Assembly: GCF_003086295.3 (NCBI RefSeq)
Contig: NC_092053.1
Coordinates: forward strand, 82,211,671-82,275,670
Source: Arachis hypogaea
Lineage: Eukaryota > Streptophyta > Magnoliopsida > Fabales > Fabaceae
DNA: 64,000 nt
Reading direction: 5' to 3'
In this document: positions 10,678-21,463 of the stretch, in pieces
Numbering within the stretch: position 1 is the first letter of the stretch
Layout of the letters: every line of letters starts with the position of its first letter
Translations under genes and position numbers: made by a program
Notes under the pieces: model-generated
What the model was told of the DNA's origin: nothing
What the model saw: only the letters and a program-made list of their open reading frames with translations
Database searches by the model: none

Positions 10678-11292
10678 GTTATGAGGGCTCACTTGACTGT
10701 GACCGCTGAGGTGTTTCCAATAGGGAATATAGATCTCCTTACTATCTTATACCACCCCTTGGCCTCAGGAGTGAGACCTAGTCTTTTCAAATGGCTTGGG
10801 GCTCCCTTTGAGTCTCTTTCCCAGTCAGCGCCTTCCAAACATATCCCCTGTAATATCTCATTAGGGTTATTCTCTCCCTGCAGTCTATCCTCAAAGCTAA
10901 GCTCTACATAGGTTATTCTCTTCAACTGTAGGACCCTCATAACTGATGATGGACTAAAATCCACCTCAATACCTCTAATATAACTTTTATAAGGGGGCTA
11001 TCTTTGCTCTCTTTCACAGCATTGGCGTAAAATTACCTTATCATAATTGCACTAATGTCAGTAAGAGGATAGTATAGAAGCTCACACATCCTTTCCCTAG
11101 TAATTTGCATCATGATGGGATACTCCCCATCCTTCAGTCTGAAGCCCATCTCAGGAATGACATGTTTTGCTTTCATGAGCTTATGATACCTTTCTTCATG
11201 AAACTGAGATTTAAATTTCTTTGTATCATAGCTTGGGGTTCGGCCACTACTAGCTCCTTTCCCTTTCTCCTTCTAGAGCTTGAAGAGGCCAT

Positions 11293-12382
11293 GAAGTTGA
11301 AGAGAAAGGAAAAGAAACAAGGGTGAATGTTGGTTGATGTGAGGTACGGCTTGCTATGAAAGAGAATGGAAGGTGGCAAATTCACGCTGCTGTTGGGTAA
11401 GAGATGGGTGCTAGCACGTGTTTTTGGATAGGTGAAGGGTGGAGCAAAGGCTTATAGGTGTGAGGAAAGCTTGTATGAATGTGTAGCATATGGAATGTCA
11501 CAAGCTATTTATAGATAAGGCATCAAGTCCTTGAACAAAAACACAATTGAGGAGAGCATTTTGGTTAAGCATATGGAGGGTGAAGATTGAGCAAAATATT
11601 GTAGGAAGCTCATGAGATGAACGGCTTGCATGCATAGTTGAAGGTTAACAAGGATTCCTTCCCCATTGGATGCATGAGGTTCGGCCTCCAAGGGTGTGAA
11701 ACATGCAGATTTTGTTTTCCAAGGGAGCATGCTTTTCTAAGCACATGTGACCCTCCTCCCTTGGCTTGTCATACCCGTGTCTTCCTTCTCCTTTTGTCCT
11801 CTTCTCAACCTTCTTTTTCATATTCAATTAAATCATAGCAATAGTGAGCCTTAAGAATTAAAAGTGGCACGGTGGTGTGGTGAATAGAATTTACACAATT
11901 CAACATGTTCCTTATTCATAAATAACCAATTGTGCTCCTTAGATAGTGAACCAAAATTCGGTGGACACCAAACTTGTTTCTTGCTAAGGGATCAATGCAA
12001 ATGCAAATAATTCATCACAATTGGTGCATTCATCGTACGGAACATTTTATTTTATATCATAAACTCCTAAAATGAAACAATGTATGATCCTTTTATTCAT
12101 AAATTTGATTTTATGAACAAAATTGATTTCTCTTCAATTCAATGTGTATGTAGACACCAAACATAATCTTTGGCTCTATGCTCCACCTAATTAAGTAAGC
12201 ATATACTCTAAGAAAGCTTGAAAGGCTATTTTGGATTGCCTTCAGGTGCACCAAACTTAGAAGTCTAACATATGCTTCAAGACCATGTATGCAAGTATCA
12301 AATATATTCATGAGAACTCAAATTCATGCTAGAAGGACCGTTAATTATTTGAAATTAAAATTAAAGCAAAAAATCTTAAATC
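11293..12382 (-). other. Untranslated spacer between ORF1 and ORF2
   Basis: No frame with family resemblance on either strand. It holds A/T-rich text and short CT-rich runs. Just before the ATG at 11292 on the coding strand the sequence is rich in TTT/CTT. This spacer could carry signals for expressing ORF2, but I see no specific motif apart from the hairpin at its ORF1-proximal edge (12383-12398). Confidence 0.5.
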
Positions 12383-12398
12383 ATGGGTTGCCTCCCAT
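12383..12398 (-). promoter_or_regulatory. Post-ORF1 hairpin, LTR-A element
   Basis: Minus strand ATGGG-AGGCAA-CCCAT: 5-bp stem with loop AGGCAA, 43 nt after the ORF1 stop (12441). Three other elements carry the same loop type with a different but still complementary stem (23865-23882, 43579-43596, 60097-60114). The upstream text CAAGCTAATGACA-TAAAAGAG is also shared with 60070-60092. Confidence 0.7.
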
Positions 12399-12440
12399 AG
12401 AGTTCTCTTTTATTGTCATTAGCTTGACATTGGGCCTTTA

Positions 12441-15374
12441 TTAGGGTGGTTGATGACTGTAGTGTCTCAACTTGTCTCCCCTCACTGTGAGCTTCCTTCC
12501 AGTGCCTTGATGTTCAATTTCTGCATGCTCCAGTGAGAGTATCCTGCCGACAGTGTAGTAATCATCAGCTTGTTGGTTTGTCCCCAACTGTTGGTAGATT
12601 AATTGTACTTTATCTCCCATTGAAAATCCCTCAGTTGGGATCTTTTTGTTCTCCCACCCTTTTTGAGCTTTTTTCTTACTTTTCTTCCTCCTTTTTGGTG
12701 ATCCTTCTCCTTTGACAGTGGGCTGTATTTCATTTTCTTCTTACTTTCCCTTATCACTCTGCACAGTTTTATTTTCCTTCTGTCCTTCTTTGTTGCTTAT
12801 TTCTTGCTTTGGAAGGGAATTAATGAGTGTCTTGTTGGTTTCTTCCTTCCACTACAAGTCTTCTTTGTTGATCTCCATGCAGTCTTTCTTTTCATCAGAG
12901 TGCTGTATTTCTGGAAAGACATTTAGAGTAATGCTTTTATCATGCATTCTTAAGGTCAATTCCCCTTGTTCGACATCTATAATAGCCCTTGCTGTAGCCA
13001 AGAATAGTCTTCCTCATATGATGGAATTACCTCCTTCCTTATCTAGGTCCAGAATTACAAAGTCTGCAGGGAATATAAACTTATCCACTTTGACCAAAAG
13101 GTTTTGAATCACACCTTTGGAAAACGCAACAGACTTGTCCACTAGCTCTAGTGACATCTGTATGGGCTTTACCTCCTCTATGCATAGCTTTTTCATCAGA
13201 GAAGAGGGCATTAGATTGATGCTATCTCCTAAGTCACACATTGCTTTATTGATTCTTATGTTGCCAATGGTACAAGGTAGGAAAAAGATTCCAGGGTCCT
13301 CAAGTTTTGGGGGAAGCCCTTTCTGGATTAATGCACTGCATTCTTCAGTGAGCAATATAGTTTCCTTCTCATGCCAACTTCTCTTTTTATTGATAAGCTC
13401 TTTCAAGAACTTTGCATATAGAGGCGTCTGCTCTAATGCCTCAGCCAGTGGAATATTAATCTCCAATTTCTTGAAGACTTTAAGGAATTTGGGGAAGTGT
13501 TGTTCCTTGTTTTCCTTGTTGAACCTTTGAGGATATGGCAAGAGAGGTGTGAAAGTCTTCTCCACTTACTTCTGTCCTTGAGATGGTCCTTCTATTGCTT
13601 CCTTCCCTTTTTTTAAGTTTTGTGGCTGGTTATCCTTCTCTTTGAGCTTCTCTGAAGTTTGCTTGCTTGCTGTCACTTCTTTGTTGCTGGCTTCCTCTCT
13701 CTTGGCTGGTTTCTTGTCATTCACCAAGGTTTTTCCACTCCTTAGCTGTATAGCTTTGCATTCTTCTTTAGGATTTGGAATGGTGTCACTTGGGAGTGAG
13801 CTTGTTGGCCTTTCAATCACAACTTGCTTGGAAAGCTGCCCAATCTGCCTTTCTATATTTCTTATGGAAGCTTCATTGTTCTTGTTTGTAAGTTCTTGCT
13901 ATTTCATCATTTTTTCCATCCATATCTCCAAGTTGGAGATTCTCTGAGAGTCTTGTGGAATTTGTGGTTGGTTGTGAGCTGGTGAGGGTGGATGATAGTT
14001 GTTTAGGTTGGTGGTTTGGTTATTAGATGGATAACAGTTGGAATTGGGGTAATTGTTTTGGGGTTTTCTATATGGATTTTGGTCATTGTTCTGCTGGTTG
14101 TTGTGGTTTGTGTTTCTCTAATTGTTTTGGTTTGAATTTCTTTGCCATGGCTGCTGATTTTGATTGTGATTATCTCCCCATCTAAGATTGGGGTGGTTCT
14201 TCCATGATGGATTGTAGGTGTCACCATAAACTTCACTTGATCCAAAACCTTGGTTGTGCACATATTGAATTTATTCCTACTGCTGATCTTCTTGGTTCTC
14301 TTTATTCTGCCCCCATGTGGTTGATGGTTGGCTTGTGAAATTCATTGATGCAACTTGTAAGCTATCAATCCTCTTTGCCATTTGTTCAAATTGTTGTTGA
14401 AATTGCTGCTGCATCATCTTGTTTTGAGCTAGGATTGTGTCCACTCCTTCTAATTCTAGCACTCCTTTCCTTTGTGATGGTTGGCGTTGTCTCTGATGAG
14501 CAAAGAAATATTGATTGTTTGCCACCATATCAATGAGGTTTTGAGCCTCCTCCGCTGTCTTCATCAATTGTATGGAGCCTCCTGCTGAATGATCTAGCGC
14601 CTCCTAAGCCTTAAGAGTCAAACCGTCATAGAAATTTTGAAGAATGTCCCCTTCATTAAATATTTCAGGGGGACATTTTCTATTTAGGGCCTTGTACCTC
14701 TCTCATGCCTCATAGAGAGATTCTGCATCCATCTGTGTGAAAGTTTGTACCCCCGTCTTGAGCCTGATGATCCTTTGAGGTGGGTAGAACTTGGCCAAGA
14801 ATTTATTCACTAGATCCTCCCAGCTAGTGATGCTTCCTTGTGGAAAGGTTTCAAGCCATTGAGCAGCTTTGTCCCTCAATGAGAATGGGAACAGCAGCAA
14901 TTTATATCTTTCTGGATGCACACCATTAGACTTCACTGTATGCCAAATCCTCAGAAAGGTAGATAAGTGTTGGTTTGGATCCTCCAAATGGCTTCCTCCA
15001 TATGAGCAATTATTCTGTACCAATGTGATGAGCTGGGGCTTCAATTCAAAGTTATTTGCATTGACATTTGGGGTAAGGATGCTACTCCCACAATGCCTTG
15101 GATTAGCAAATATATATGAAGCCAATAGTATCCTTTGTGGTTGACCATTGTTGTTGGCCATTCCTACTGGTGAATTTGTTGGATTTATTGAGTGTTCCTT
15201 CATTTCATGAAATTCTTCTTCAAAAAGTTCTTCTTCTCCAATAATTCCTTTCCCTCTTGCTTCTCTTCTTATCCTTCGGAGAGTTCTTTCGTCAGCTTCA
15301 CAGAAAGTAGGGGTCTCCCACCTTGCCTCTGTCATAAAACCAAAATAACAAGAAACACAAGAGCACTCTGTCAC
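12441..15374 (-). pseudogene. gag-protease ORF with integrase-tail-like C-terminus (LTR-A element)
   Basis: Starts at 15374, or more likely at the second Met at 15335 (MTEARWETPTFCEADE), as in the copy at 54512. The gag core contains FPFSLRDKAAQWLETFPQG and NKFLAKFYPPQRI, typical of Athila-type gag. A Gln/Asn-rich segment, TLRSGK-like text (IQLRSGKTL) and a retropepsin-like region (MCDLGDSINLMPSSL, then LFLATARAIIDVEQGE) follow. After a Lys-rich linker (SPKRRKKSKKKAQKGW) the frame ends with EGFSMGDKVQLIYQQL, YYTVGRILSLEHAEIEHQG and VRGDKLRHYS, stop at 12441-12443. That last domain has the spacing of an integrase C-terminal SH3-like fold. RT, RNase H and integrase core are missing between protease and tail. 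About nine nonsense codons break it. Two that I checked, TGG to TGA near 14703 and CAG to TAG near 14608, are still sense in the copy at 52163-54512. Confidence 0.8.
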
Positions 15375-15512
15375 TTGAGTGCAGTGAGAGTTAGTAGAGA
15401 CAAAGTCCCAAATAGTTAGTGTGCTGGTTAAAAATAATGGAAATAAACAAAAATAAAGAAAAAGTGCTTAATCTAGACCACCACCTTACTTAATCATTGT
15501 CAATCTAATCAA
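15375..15512 (-). other. 5' untranslated leader of the LTR-A element
   Basis: Short leader between PBS and gag. Nothing structured stands out. Confidence 0.5.
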
Positions 15513-15530
15513 TCCCTGGGAACGGCGCCA
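15513..15530 (-). promoter_or_regulatory. Primer binding site of the LTR-A element
   Basis: Minus strand TGGCGCCGTTCCCAGGGA, six bases inside the LTR end at 15537. It matches the complement of the plant tRNA-Asp 3' end (TGGCGCCGTTGCCGGGGA type) except around three positions. The same site in the second block (about 54690-54706) has lost the GCC core (TGTGCCGTT). Confidence 0.8.
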
Positions 15531-15536
15531 AAAATT

Positions 15537-17425
15537 TGATGTGTGGAAAACGATCCAACACAAAACTCACCGGCAAGTGTACCGGGTCGCATCAAGTAAT
15601 AATAACTCACATGAGTGAGGTCGATCCCACATGGATTGAAGGATTGAGCAATTTTAGTTAGGTGGTTGATTTAGTCAAGCAAACACGTTTTGATTTGAGT
15701 GATTTGTATTCAACAGAAGCTAAATTGCATGAAATTTAAAGGGAGAGTGAGAATTGACAGTAAATTAAAGGGGAGAAGAAGTAAAGGAGCTGAATCTTAA
15801 AGTGCAAGTAATGTAAATGACAGAAGCTTAGATTGCAAGAAATGTAAATAGATAAAGCTTAGAGTGCAAGAAATGTAAATTGCTTGAATAGTAAAGGACT
15901 TTGGGAGCTGGGATCTCAGAAATTAAACAAGAGAATAAAAATAGCAATCAAGAGAAGTAAAAGATGAATTGAAATGCAGCAGATCTCAAACAGAAAAGAA
16001 AAATTACTTGAAGAAGCAATATAGAAAGTGAATTAAACTCAATTGTAAAATCTAAAAGAGAAGTTGAAGATCTCAGGAGCTGAATGAGACTAGAAAATAA
16101 GTCTAGATCTCAATTCCTTCCATGATCCAACAGGTAATAATTGCAGAAGAAATACAGATGAAAGAAGTAAAGAAAACTTAGATCTAAATCACAATTCCTC
16201 TAAATTATGCAGAAAGTAAACAAAGATATATCTCAGATCAAGAATGAAACAGAATTCCTTCAATTCTAAATTCAAGATTCAAAACAAAGAGTGAAGAGTG
16301 TAGAAGTAAGAACAGAGAGGACTAGAATTCAATTCTCAATCCCAATTCCCAAACCCAAAGCTAAAATCTAAAATGAGCTCAAAAATGAAAAATGAAAAGT
16401 AAAAGTATCAAAAAGGTAAAAGAAAAAGTGTTCTCTCTAAATCAAACTAACTTCTATTTATACACTTCCTATTTTTGAATTTCAGCATTTGGAGTGGGCC
16501 TTTCAATTTGGTGAAAAATTAAATTTAAATGGAATTTTAATTGAATTTAAAGCATGGGTGCTACTCCCAGTAGAGTGCTCGGTTGAAAAAGAGAGTGCAG
16601 CACTCCCTTGGCTCAATTGTTCCGTGACAAGCTCCTTGGGTAGCCTTCATAGCGCTCGGTTAAGTAAAGGAGCGTAGCACTCCATGCTTGTTGAATGAGC
16701 CCCCAATTCGAACCATGGGTGATGCAATTTGCTCACCAAATTTCATTATAGAGTAGCGCTTCAAGCTTGGATGCACAAGGTCCCTTGTTCGAATCTTGGT
16801 GAAGCCCATGTGGTGCAATTTTTCTTGGTGAAACAATGGAATGTAGCGCTTCTCTTGTCCATTAGGTGCAAGGTTCGAACCTTGAGGCCTCCAATCCTTG
16901 GTTTTTCACTTTGTTTTTCTTTGGGGAGGAGCCCAAAAAGGTTAACTGAGTTAACTGAGTTAACTGAGCGCTATGCTTTTTGCCTTGTTTCCTTAGTTCC
17001 TTGTAGCGCTCGGTTTAGTGAGAGAGCGCAGCATTCCTTGTCCTTTGCTTTCTTGGATTTGAGTAGCGCTCGAGTAGAGAGCGCTGTGCTCACTGAGAGA
17101 GCGCTGCTCCTTGGTGTCTTGATGCGCCATGCTTTTCTTCGTCCTTAGGCCACGCTTTCCTTGTTTCATTCTTTTCTTCACCTACAAGTAATCAAAACAA
17201 CGAATCAAAGTATCACCAAAGTCACAAGGTTTATAAATCATTCAAAAACCAATTAATTTTAGCTTAAACCTCATGATTTAGTGTCGAATAAAGGATGGTT
17301 GATTGATTCAACAAAACCATGCAATTCCACTCCAAATCACTTACTTATAATACAAGAAAGTGCATAAAACCTAATGAAACAAGTGAAAAATGCTTGAAAA
17401 GCTAGCATAAGCTGACTTGTCATCA
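15537..17425 (-). mobile_element. LTR-A copy 2 (5' LTR)
   Basis: 1,889 bp, TG...CA, next to the PBS. U3 palindrome module at 16570-17110, TATA at 16455-16462. It is shared: its left side is the 5' LTR of the element at 5251-17425, and its right side abuts a 3'-type internal end (17426-17637). Confidence 0.9.
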
Positions 17426-17637
17426 CAACACCAAACTTAAACCTTGCTTGTCCCCAAGCAAGCACTAAACATAAGAGAAAATGAAATGAAACAGAGAAGT
17501 ATGCATGTCCTTATTTAGCAGATAATTGAATTTGGTTCATGGGGTTTTATGCAGACAATGGTAGCTCATTTATTACTTGCTGACAGATAAGAAATGTTTC
17601 TTCAAAGGTTCATTAGACTTGCTGCTATACATCCTTA
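17426..17637 (-). mobile_element. Internal 3' stub of a second LTR-A element
   Basis: Matches 7095-7303 closely, including the pre-PPT hairpin (17443-17462, stem extended to 8 bp) and PPT-like motif (17426-17441). It is cut at 17637 where LTR-D text starts. Together with copy 2 it shows a tandem arrangement sharing one LTR. Confidence 0.85.
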
Positions 17638-18628
17638 GCTTAGCCCAAACACTCACCAAGTGGGCCCCGAAAGTGGATTTTTGCACGACAAGCCTATCAT
17701 ATTTCTGTAATCCTCAGTTATTAGATTAGTATTTATAGGAGAAGATCATCCATGTTTAGGATCTCTCTCCGGCATATTATATTTTTGAACACTATTATAT
17801 ACAGTATGAGCCACTAAACCTCCTAGGTTAAGGTTAGGAGCTCTGCTGAGTTTTATGGATTAATAAAAGTACTACTGTTCTATTTTAATTCATGTTTGAT
17901 TCTCTCCTAAGATGTATCTTCGTTCTTCAAACTTATGAATGAGTTTAACCATCAAAAGTTAGCTCCATTCTACATGGGTTCGGCTCGCGTCTTTCATTGG
18001 ATATCAATGAACCACTAGCTTGATTATACATCTCTTAAACGGTTAATCCACAACTTCATTGGGGACTTCACGAGACATCTGTTCAGCCGAGGTATGGGGA
18101 GATTAGGGTCTTTGTGGTAAAGGCTAGAATCAAGGCACAATATTCTCTGATTCGGAAGTTTCGACCTTGTCTGTGGCCTTTTGAGTAGGATCACCAAGGG
18201 AATAAAGTGCAGGAGTTTCACCCCCATTCAGACTTGATGCGCACTAAACCTGGTGTTCAGCCTAGAGGAAGATTGGCGGCCGCTCAAACTAGCATTGATC
18301 ACATACAGCCTGCTATAGAAGAAATCATTCACAGTTAGATTAGACAGTAAGAAAGTATTGATCCAGAAGAACAAGGCATCTCTGAAGCCTTAACCATCTT
18401 CTTATCATTGGATTCACAACCATTGAGTAACGTTATCTTTATTTTAGTTTCATGCACTTAAACAATTAAACAACTTTTCTATCCGCTGACTAAGATTTAC
18501 AAGATAACCACTGTTTGATCCAAGCCAAAAATCCTCGTGGGATCGACCCTGACTCACCTCATGTATTACTTGGACGACCCAGTGCACTTGCTGGTTCAGT
18601 TGTACGGAGTGTGCGAATCCGTGCACCA
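17638..18628 (+). mobile_element. LTR-D, 3' two-thirds
   Basis: Begins inside the LTR (agcccaaacactcaccaagtg) and ends at the typical terminus GTGCACCA at 18628, preceded by the gggatcgaccctgactcac and acttggacgacccagtgcac blocks shared with 45474-45520. The first part of the LTR, including the palindrome module, is missing. Confidence 0.8.
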
Positions 18629-19420
18629 GACGCTTACTGAGGTGCCTCTTGACTTGCATCTGAAAAATAACAATATGGTATGGGATGAGAACCAAAGGTT
18701 TTCAGTATGGTAGTGGTGCCACATGCATAAGATATAAGGTTACAGGAAGCCAGAGGCAATCCTAGAACTCCGACACTCAGATTATAAAACTTATAGATTT
18801 AAAAAGGAAAACCATAAACAGGGTGGCCCTCTAAGGTTCTTAAACTTAACCCAAACCATACTAAAACCTTCAAATCATCCGACTTTCCTCCAATTCTCCA
18901 ACCTCGATGCACAGACAAGCAAAATAGACAAGTCAAACCCATACAGAAAGCTTATATAACAAATAGGCAATTAGCAATTAACATGAATAAACAATTAAGA
19001 AAGCTAAGAAAATGCACACTCAAACAAAACATACAATCCAGCCACTCAACTCAATAACACTAACAACAAGTACTCATATGTTCACTAATCAAATCAACCA
19101 CCGACTTCAATCCAAGCTTATCCTATGGTCATCTAGCCTAAGTTTTCACAAGACATTATATATTAAATACGAGAAACCAAAACCATACCTTGGCCGATTT
19201 CCTCGTATAACCCAAGAACACATCGAGCGTTCACTGCAGCACAACTTTATCAACCTCTACCCCCTACCAATGAACCTAGCTTCCAAAATTGATCTCAAGC
19301 TTCCATTTCCTTAAATTGGTTCCAACCCACAACCAATTTTAATCTAACATTATAATTACCACTATAATCAACATTGAGCTCATTAACTTAACATCACAAA
19401 AAGAGAATGAAGAAGCTTAC
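18629..19420. repeat. Unassigned repeat between LTR-D and LTR-C
   Basis: A/C-rich on the plus strand and recurring at 57677-58331 with many small deletions. No family protein, PBS or TG...CA unit can be recognised. It may be the remains of an LTR on the minus strand, but I cannot assign it. Confidence 0.5.
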
Positions 19421-20032
19421 TATTCCGAGGGTTACCTGAAACTGAAGGTTGATCTCGGATGAGATATGTTATTGTGGCCAGAGCAGGCGTTTCTGACTTG
19501 TTGCATCTGGTGATGCTGCTGATCCTTGATCACCGGAGGGTGGTGGTACCTGCAAGAGATTTCGATGCTTAAGTTAGCACGTGCTTTAGGCAGGTTTTTG
19601 TGTAGAATCAGAGTATGATTTTATACCTGGGTGCTCTAGTGTATTTATAGTAGTGTGGGGTGTCCTTTAAGATAAGTTAGTTATTTTATCTTATCTTTTA
19701 GGGGAACCGCCTTATCTTTCTAGGCTTTGCCGCCTTTAGAATGGGATGCTTTCCTTTATTTGGGCCTGCTTGGGCCTCTATGGCGATTTGGCCGAATTCT
19801 TTGAGGAGAGATCGGGGGCGACCCAACCTGAAGAGGTTAGTCACTCTTGTCTTCAATCAGCCTGGGTCGCATAGCTCAACCCAGGGTAAGAGCAGTGCCC
19901 CTGCTCGAGTTCGATCTTTCCCTTGAGGTCATGTCTTTAGACTTTGACCCCTTTGAGGAAGTCATGATTGAGCATTTTGCCTTTAGTCGATATCCTGTAT
20001 AACTCCTGCTGGGATTCCTTGAATGCGAAACA
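19421..20032 (-). mobile_element. LTR-C, 3' LTR of the Tat-lineage element
   Basis: 612 bp. The left end, normally TGTTCCGAGG, reads TATTCCGAGG here. The right end is GCGAAACA at 20032, directly followed by a pyrimidine run that is the PPT on the minus strand. TATA box (TATAAATA, minus) at 19642-19649. Similar copies lie at 34534-34948 and 58332-58854. Confidence 0.8.
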
Positions 20033-20055
20033 TTTTCTTTCTTTTTCTCTTTTTT
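20033..20055 (-). promoter_or_regulatory. Polypurine tract of the Tat-lineage element
   Basis: Minus-strand run of A and G only, interrupted by a few bases at its distal end, directly before the LTR start TGTTTCGC. This is a canonical purine tract, unlike the T-containing motifs of the Athila-like families here. Confidence 0.7.
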
Positions 20056-20843
20056 TAATTACAGCGTGCGTTGCGCTTCCTTGGAAATGTGCGAGGGTTT
20101 AAAAGCTCATTAATTTCTCTTTGCCATTTCCCCTTTTCCCTCTTTTGCATTTCATTTTGAAATTTAAAGAAACATTTTTAGTTTCTTCTTTCCTTTCTCT
20201 TCGCTCTTTGCTTTGTTATTTGCTTGAAGTGCTTCGTTCGTCTTGTTTTCTCTGTTTCCCATTTGTTTTTCTCGGAAGCGATTGTTGGTGTGGATTTTGT
20301 CGTTTGCTTCTTCCCTCGCGCTTGTTTCCTCTTCTTACACAAGTTGGTATTTTCCTTCCTTTTTGATAGCTGTCTTCATGTATGTTTTCACTGTTTTATG
20401 TTTGATTTTTATTTCATTTGCCTTGAGAAGCTTGATTCTTTCTTGTAAGAGATTGTCTCTTTGTGCCTGGTTGATGTTGCGATTTTCTTTACTGCTCATG
20501 TTTGGGAAAGATGTGTGCCTTTTAAGTTTCTTGCTGGTTATTGCTTTCGTAGAGCCTTTTGCTTTTGTTTGCTGTTTGTACAAAAAAATGCTGGCACTTA
20601 GGTTGAATTCCTTGCATGTTTCGAGGGGGTTACTGGTGGTTAGGACTTCTAATTTTTGCATCACTTTTCCCTTTTCTTTGCTATGTTGTTGCCTCCAAAG
20701 GGTGCCCCTGTGTTATTGCTAGGGGTGCCCTTTTTGTTGCCCCACCTCTATTTGTTGGTTGTTCCTTCTCTTTTTTGATTTTGTCTGAGTTGTTTAGTAG
20801 TGACCCCTGTTATCTTCCTTTGCTGTAGGTATAGTTTTGATGT
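20056..20843 (+). other. T-rich leader before the opposite-strand ORF
   Basis: CT/T-rich on the plus strand. Frames up to 159 codons are open but are composed of Phe/Leu/Ser/Cys strings typical of T-rich DNA. It may contain the promoter and leader of the opposite-strand ORF, but I see no clear TATA or splice pair. Confidence 0.45.
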
Positions 20844-21463
20844 ATGTCTTCACGAAAAAATATTGTTGAGATGTCTACCAAGATCCCCGATGGCATGTCT
20901 GACTGGCTGGACTATATAGTCCTAATGTGTGTTACAGTGGCCAATCCCGAGTATTGTGTAAGGCTTAGGAGATTCCATATAATTTGTAGTGATAGGGATG
21001 AAGAGAAGAAGTATGAATTGGTGTCGCCTGACCCTGAGGAAAGGGTTAGTTTTCCTTCCTTGACTCAGGGGGAACGTCCCTTTTTCTATGTTTACAACTA
21101 CTTTTTTAGTCAAATGAATATCACCATCCCTTTTTCCGCCTTCAAGACCGACCTGTCGTGGTCTTGTAATGTAGCCCCTTCTCAGCTCCATCCGAACTCA
21201 TGGGGTTTTATAAAGATTTTTCAATTGTTGTGTTAAGAGTTAGGTGTCTGACCTACCGTAACTCTCTTTCTGTATCTTTTTGTGCTGACCAAGCCTTGGG
21301 AAGCTAAGAAGAAAGCGTTTTGGATTTTATTCCGAGCTACTCAAGGGAGGAAAGTGTTTTCTATGTTTGATGAGTCCTTTAGGGACTTTAAGAATTACTA
21401 TTTCAAAGTTCGCGCTGTTGAGGGTGTTCACCCTTTTTTCTTAGATGAGAACAATGAGCCCAC
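20844..21463 (+). pseudogene. Opposite-strand ORF of the Tat element, part 1 (gypsy-type transposon domain)
   Basis: Starts MSSRKNIVEMSTKIPDGM. It shows the pattern of the domain annotated as putative gypsy type transposon: SDWLDY, a long loop, FFYVYNYFFSQMNITIPFS, LHPNSWGFIKIFQLLC, and TQGRKVFSMFDESFRDFKNYYFKV. Two stops within 21234-21260 look like CAA to TAA and CGA to TGA changes. The frame is cut at 21463 by the LTR-B element and resumes in frame at 27123 (DENNEPT, then FPLCWQE). The strand is opposite to pol. Confidence 0.75.

Larger units (their letters stand above)
8117..11292 (-). pseudogene. ORF2 of the LTR-A element (plant transposon-protein type), broken
   Basis: Starts at the ATG of MASSSSRRRKGKELVV (11292) and can be followed, with many stops and frame changes, to a charged tail DYTKKRKK...SSRSKEHDN ending at 8117. 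The middle (10964-10689) reads GICLEGADWERDSKGAPSHL, then GLTPEAKGWYKIVRRSIFP and TSAVTVKRALITYCILHGRE. The same order is seen in the open ORF at 63356-64000 (KGVPNQLKREDLKPVARGW, SEVTVKRAVMIHCIMMGKE). A Gln-rich coiled-coil section follows (RQQELYLQQQEQYMKDREG). This resembles the family annotated in plants as putative plant transposon protein, often found after pol in Athila-type elements; its function is not known to me. The 500-N gap and duplicated segment lie inside, so only one of the two repeat copies should be counted. Confidence 0.7.
5251..17425 (-). mobile_element. Athila-like non-autonomous LTR retrotransposon (LTR-A element)
   Basis: In coding order on the minus strand: 5' LTR (15537-17425), PBS (15513-15530), gag-protease-tail ORF (15374 down to 12441), a hairpin at 12383-12398, ORF2 (11292 down to 8117), a pre-PPT hairpin and PPT-like motif (7130 down to 7095), and 3' LTR (5251-7094). 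RT, RNase H and the integrase core are absent, so it depends on proteins from another element. Both ORFs carry many nonsense codons. No target duplication joins the two outer ends, because the right LTR is followed by more internal sequence of the same family (17426-17637): a tandem LTR-internal-LTR-internal arrangement. A 500-N gap and a repeated 1.1-kb segment inside ORF2 inflate its length. Confidence 0.85.
12978..19943. repeat. Duplicated composite block, copy 1
   Basis: Collinear with 52163-58854: protease/gag, PBS, LTR-A, internal stub, LTR-D part, unassigned repeat and LTR-C in the same order with the same junctions. Because several unrelated junctions are shared, the composite was formed once and then copied. 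Sampled stretches differ at a few percent of bases. 18351-18697 is replaced by unrelated text in copy 2. Confidence 0.85.

Noticed and set aside
13117..13530. Plus-strand frames opposite gag-protease (also 13642-13947 and 52828-53127)
   Set aside because: Antisense shadows of the minus-strand ORF.
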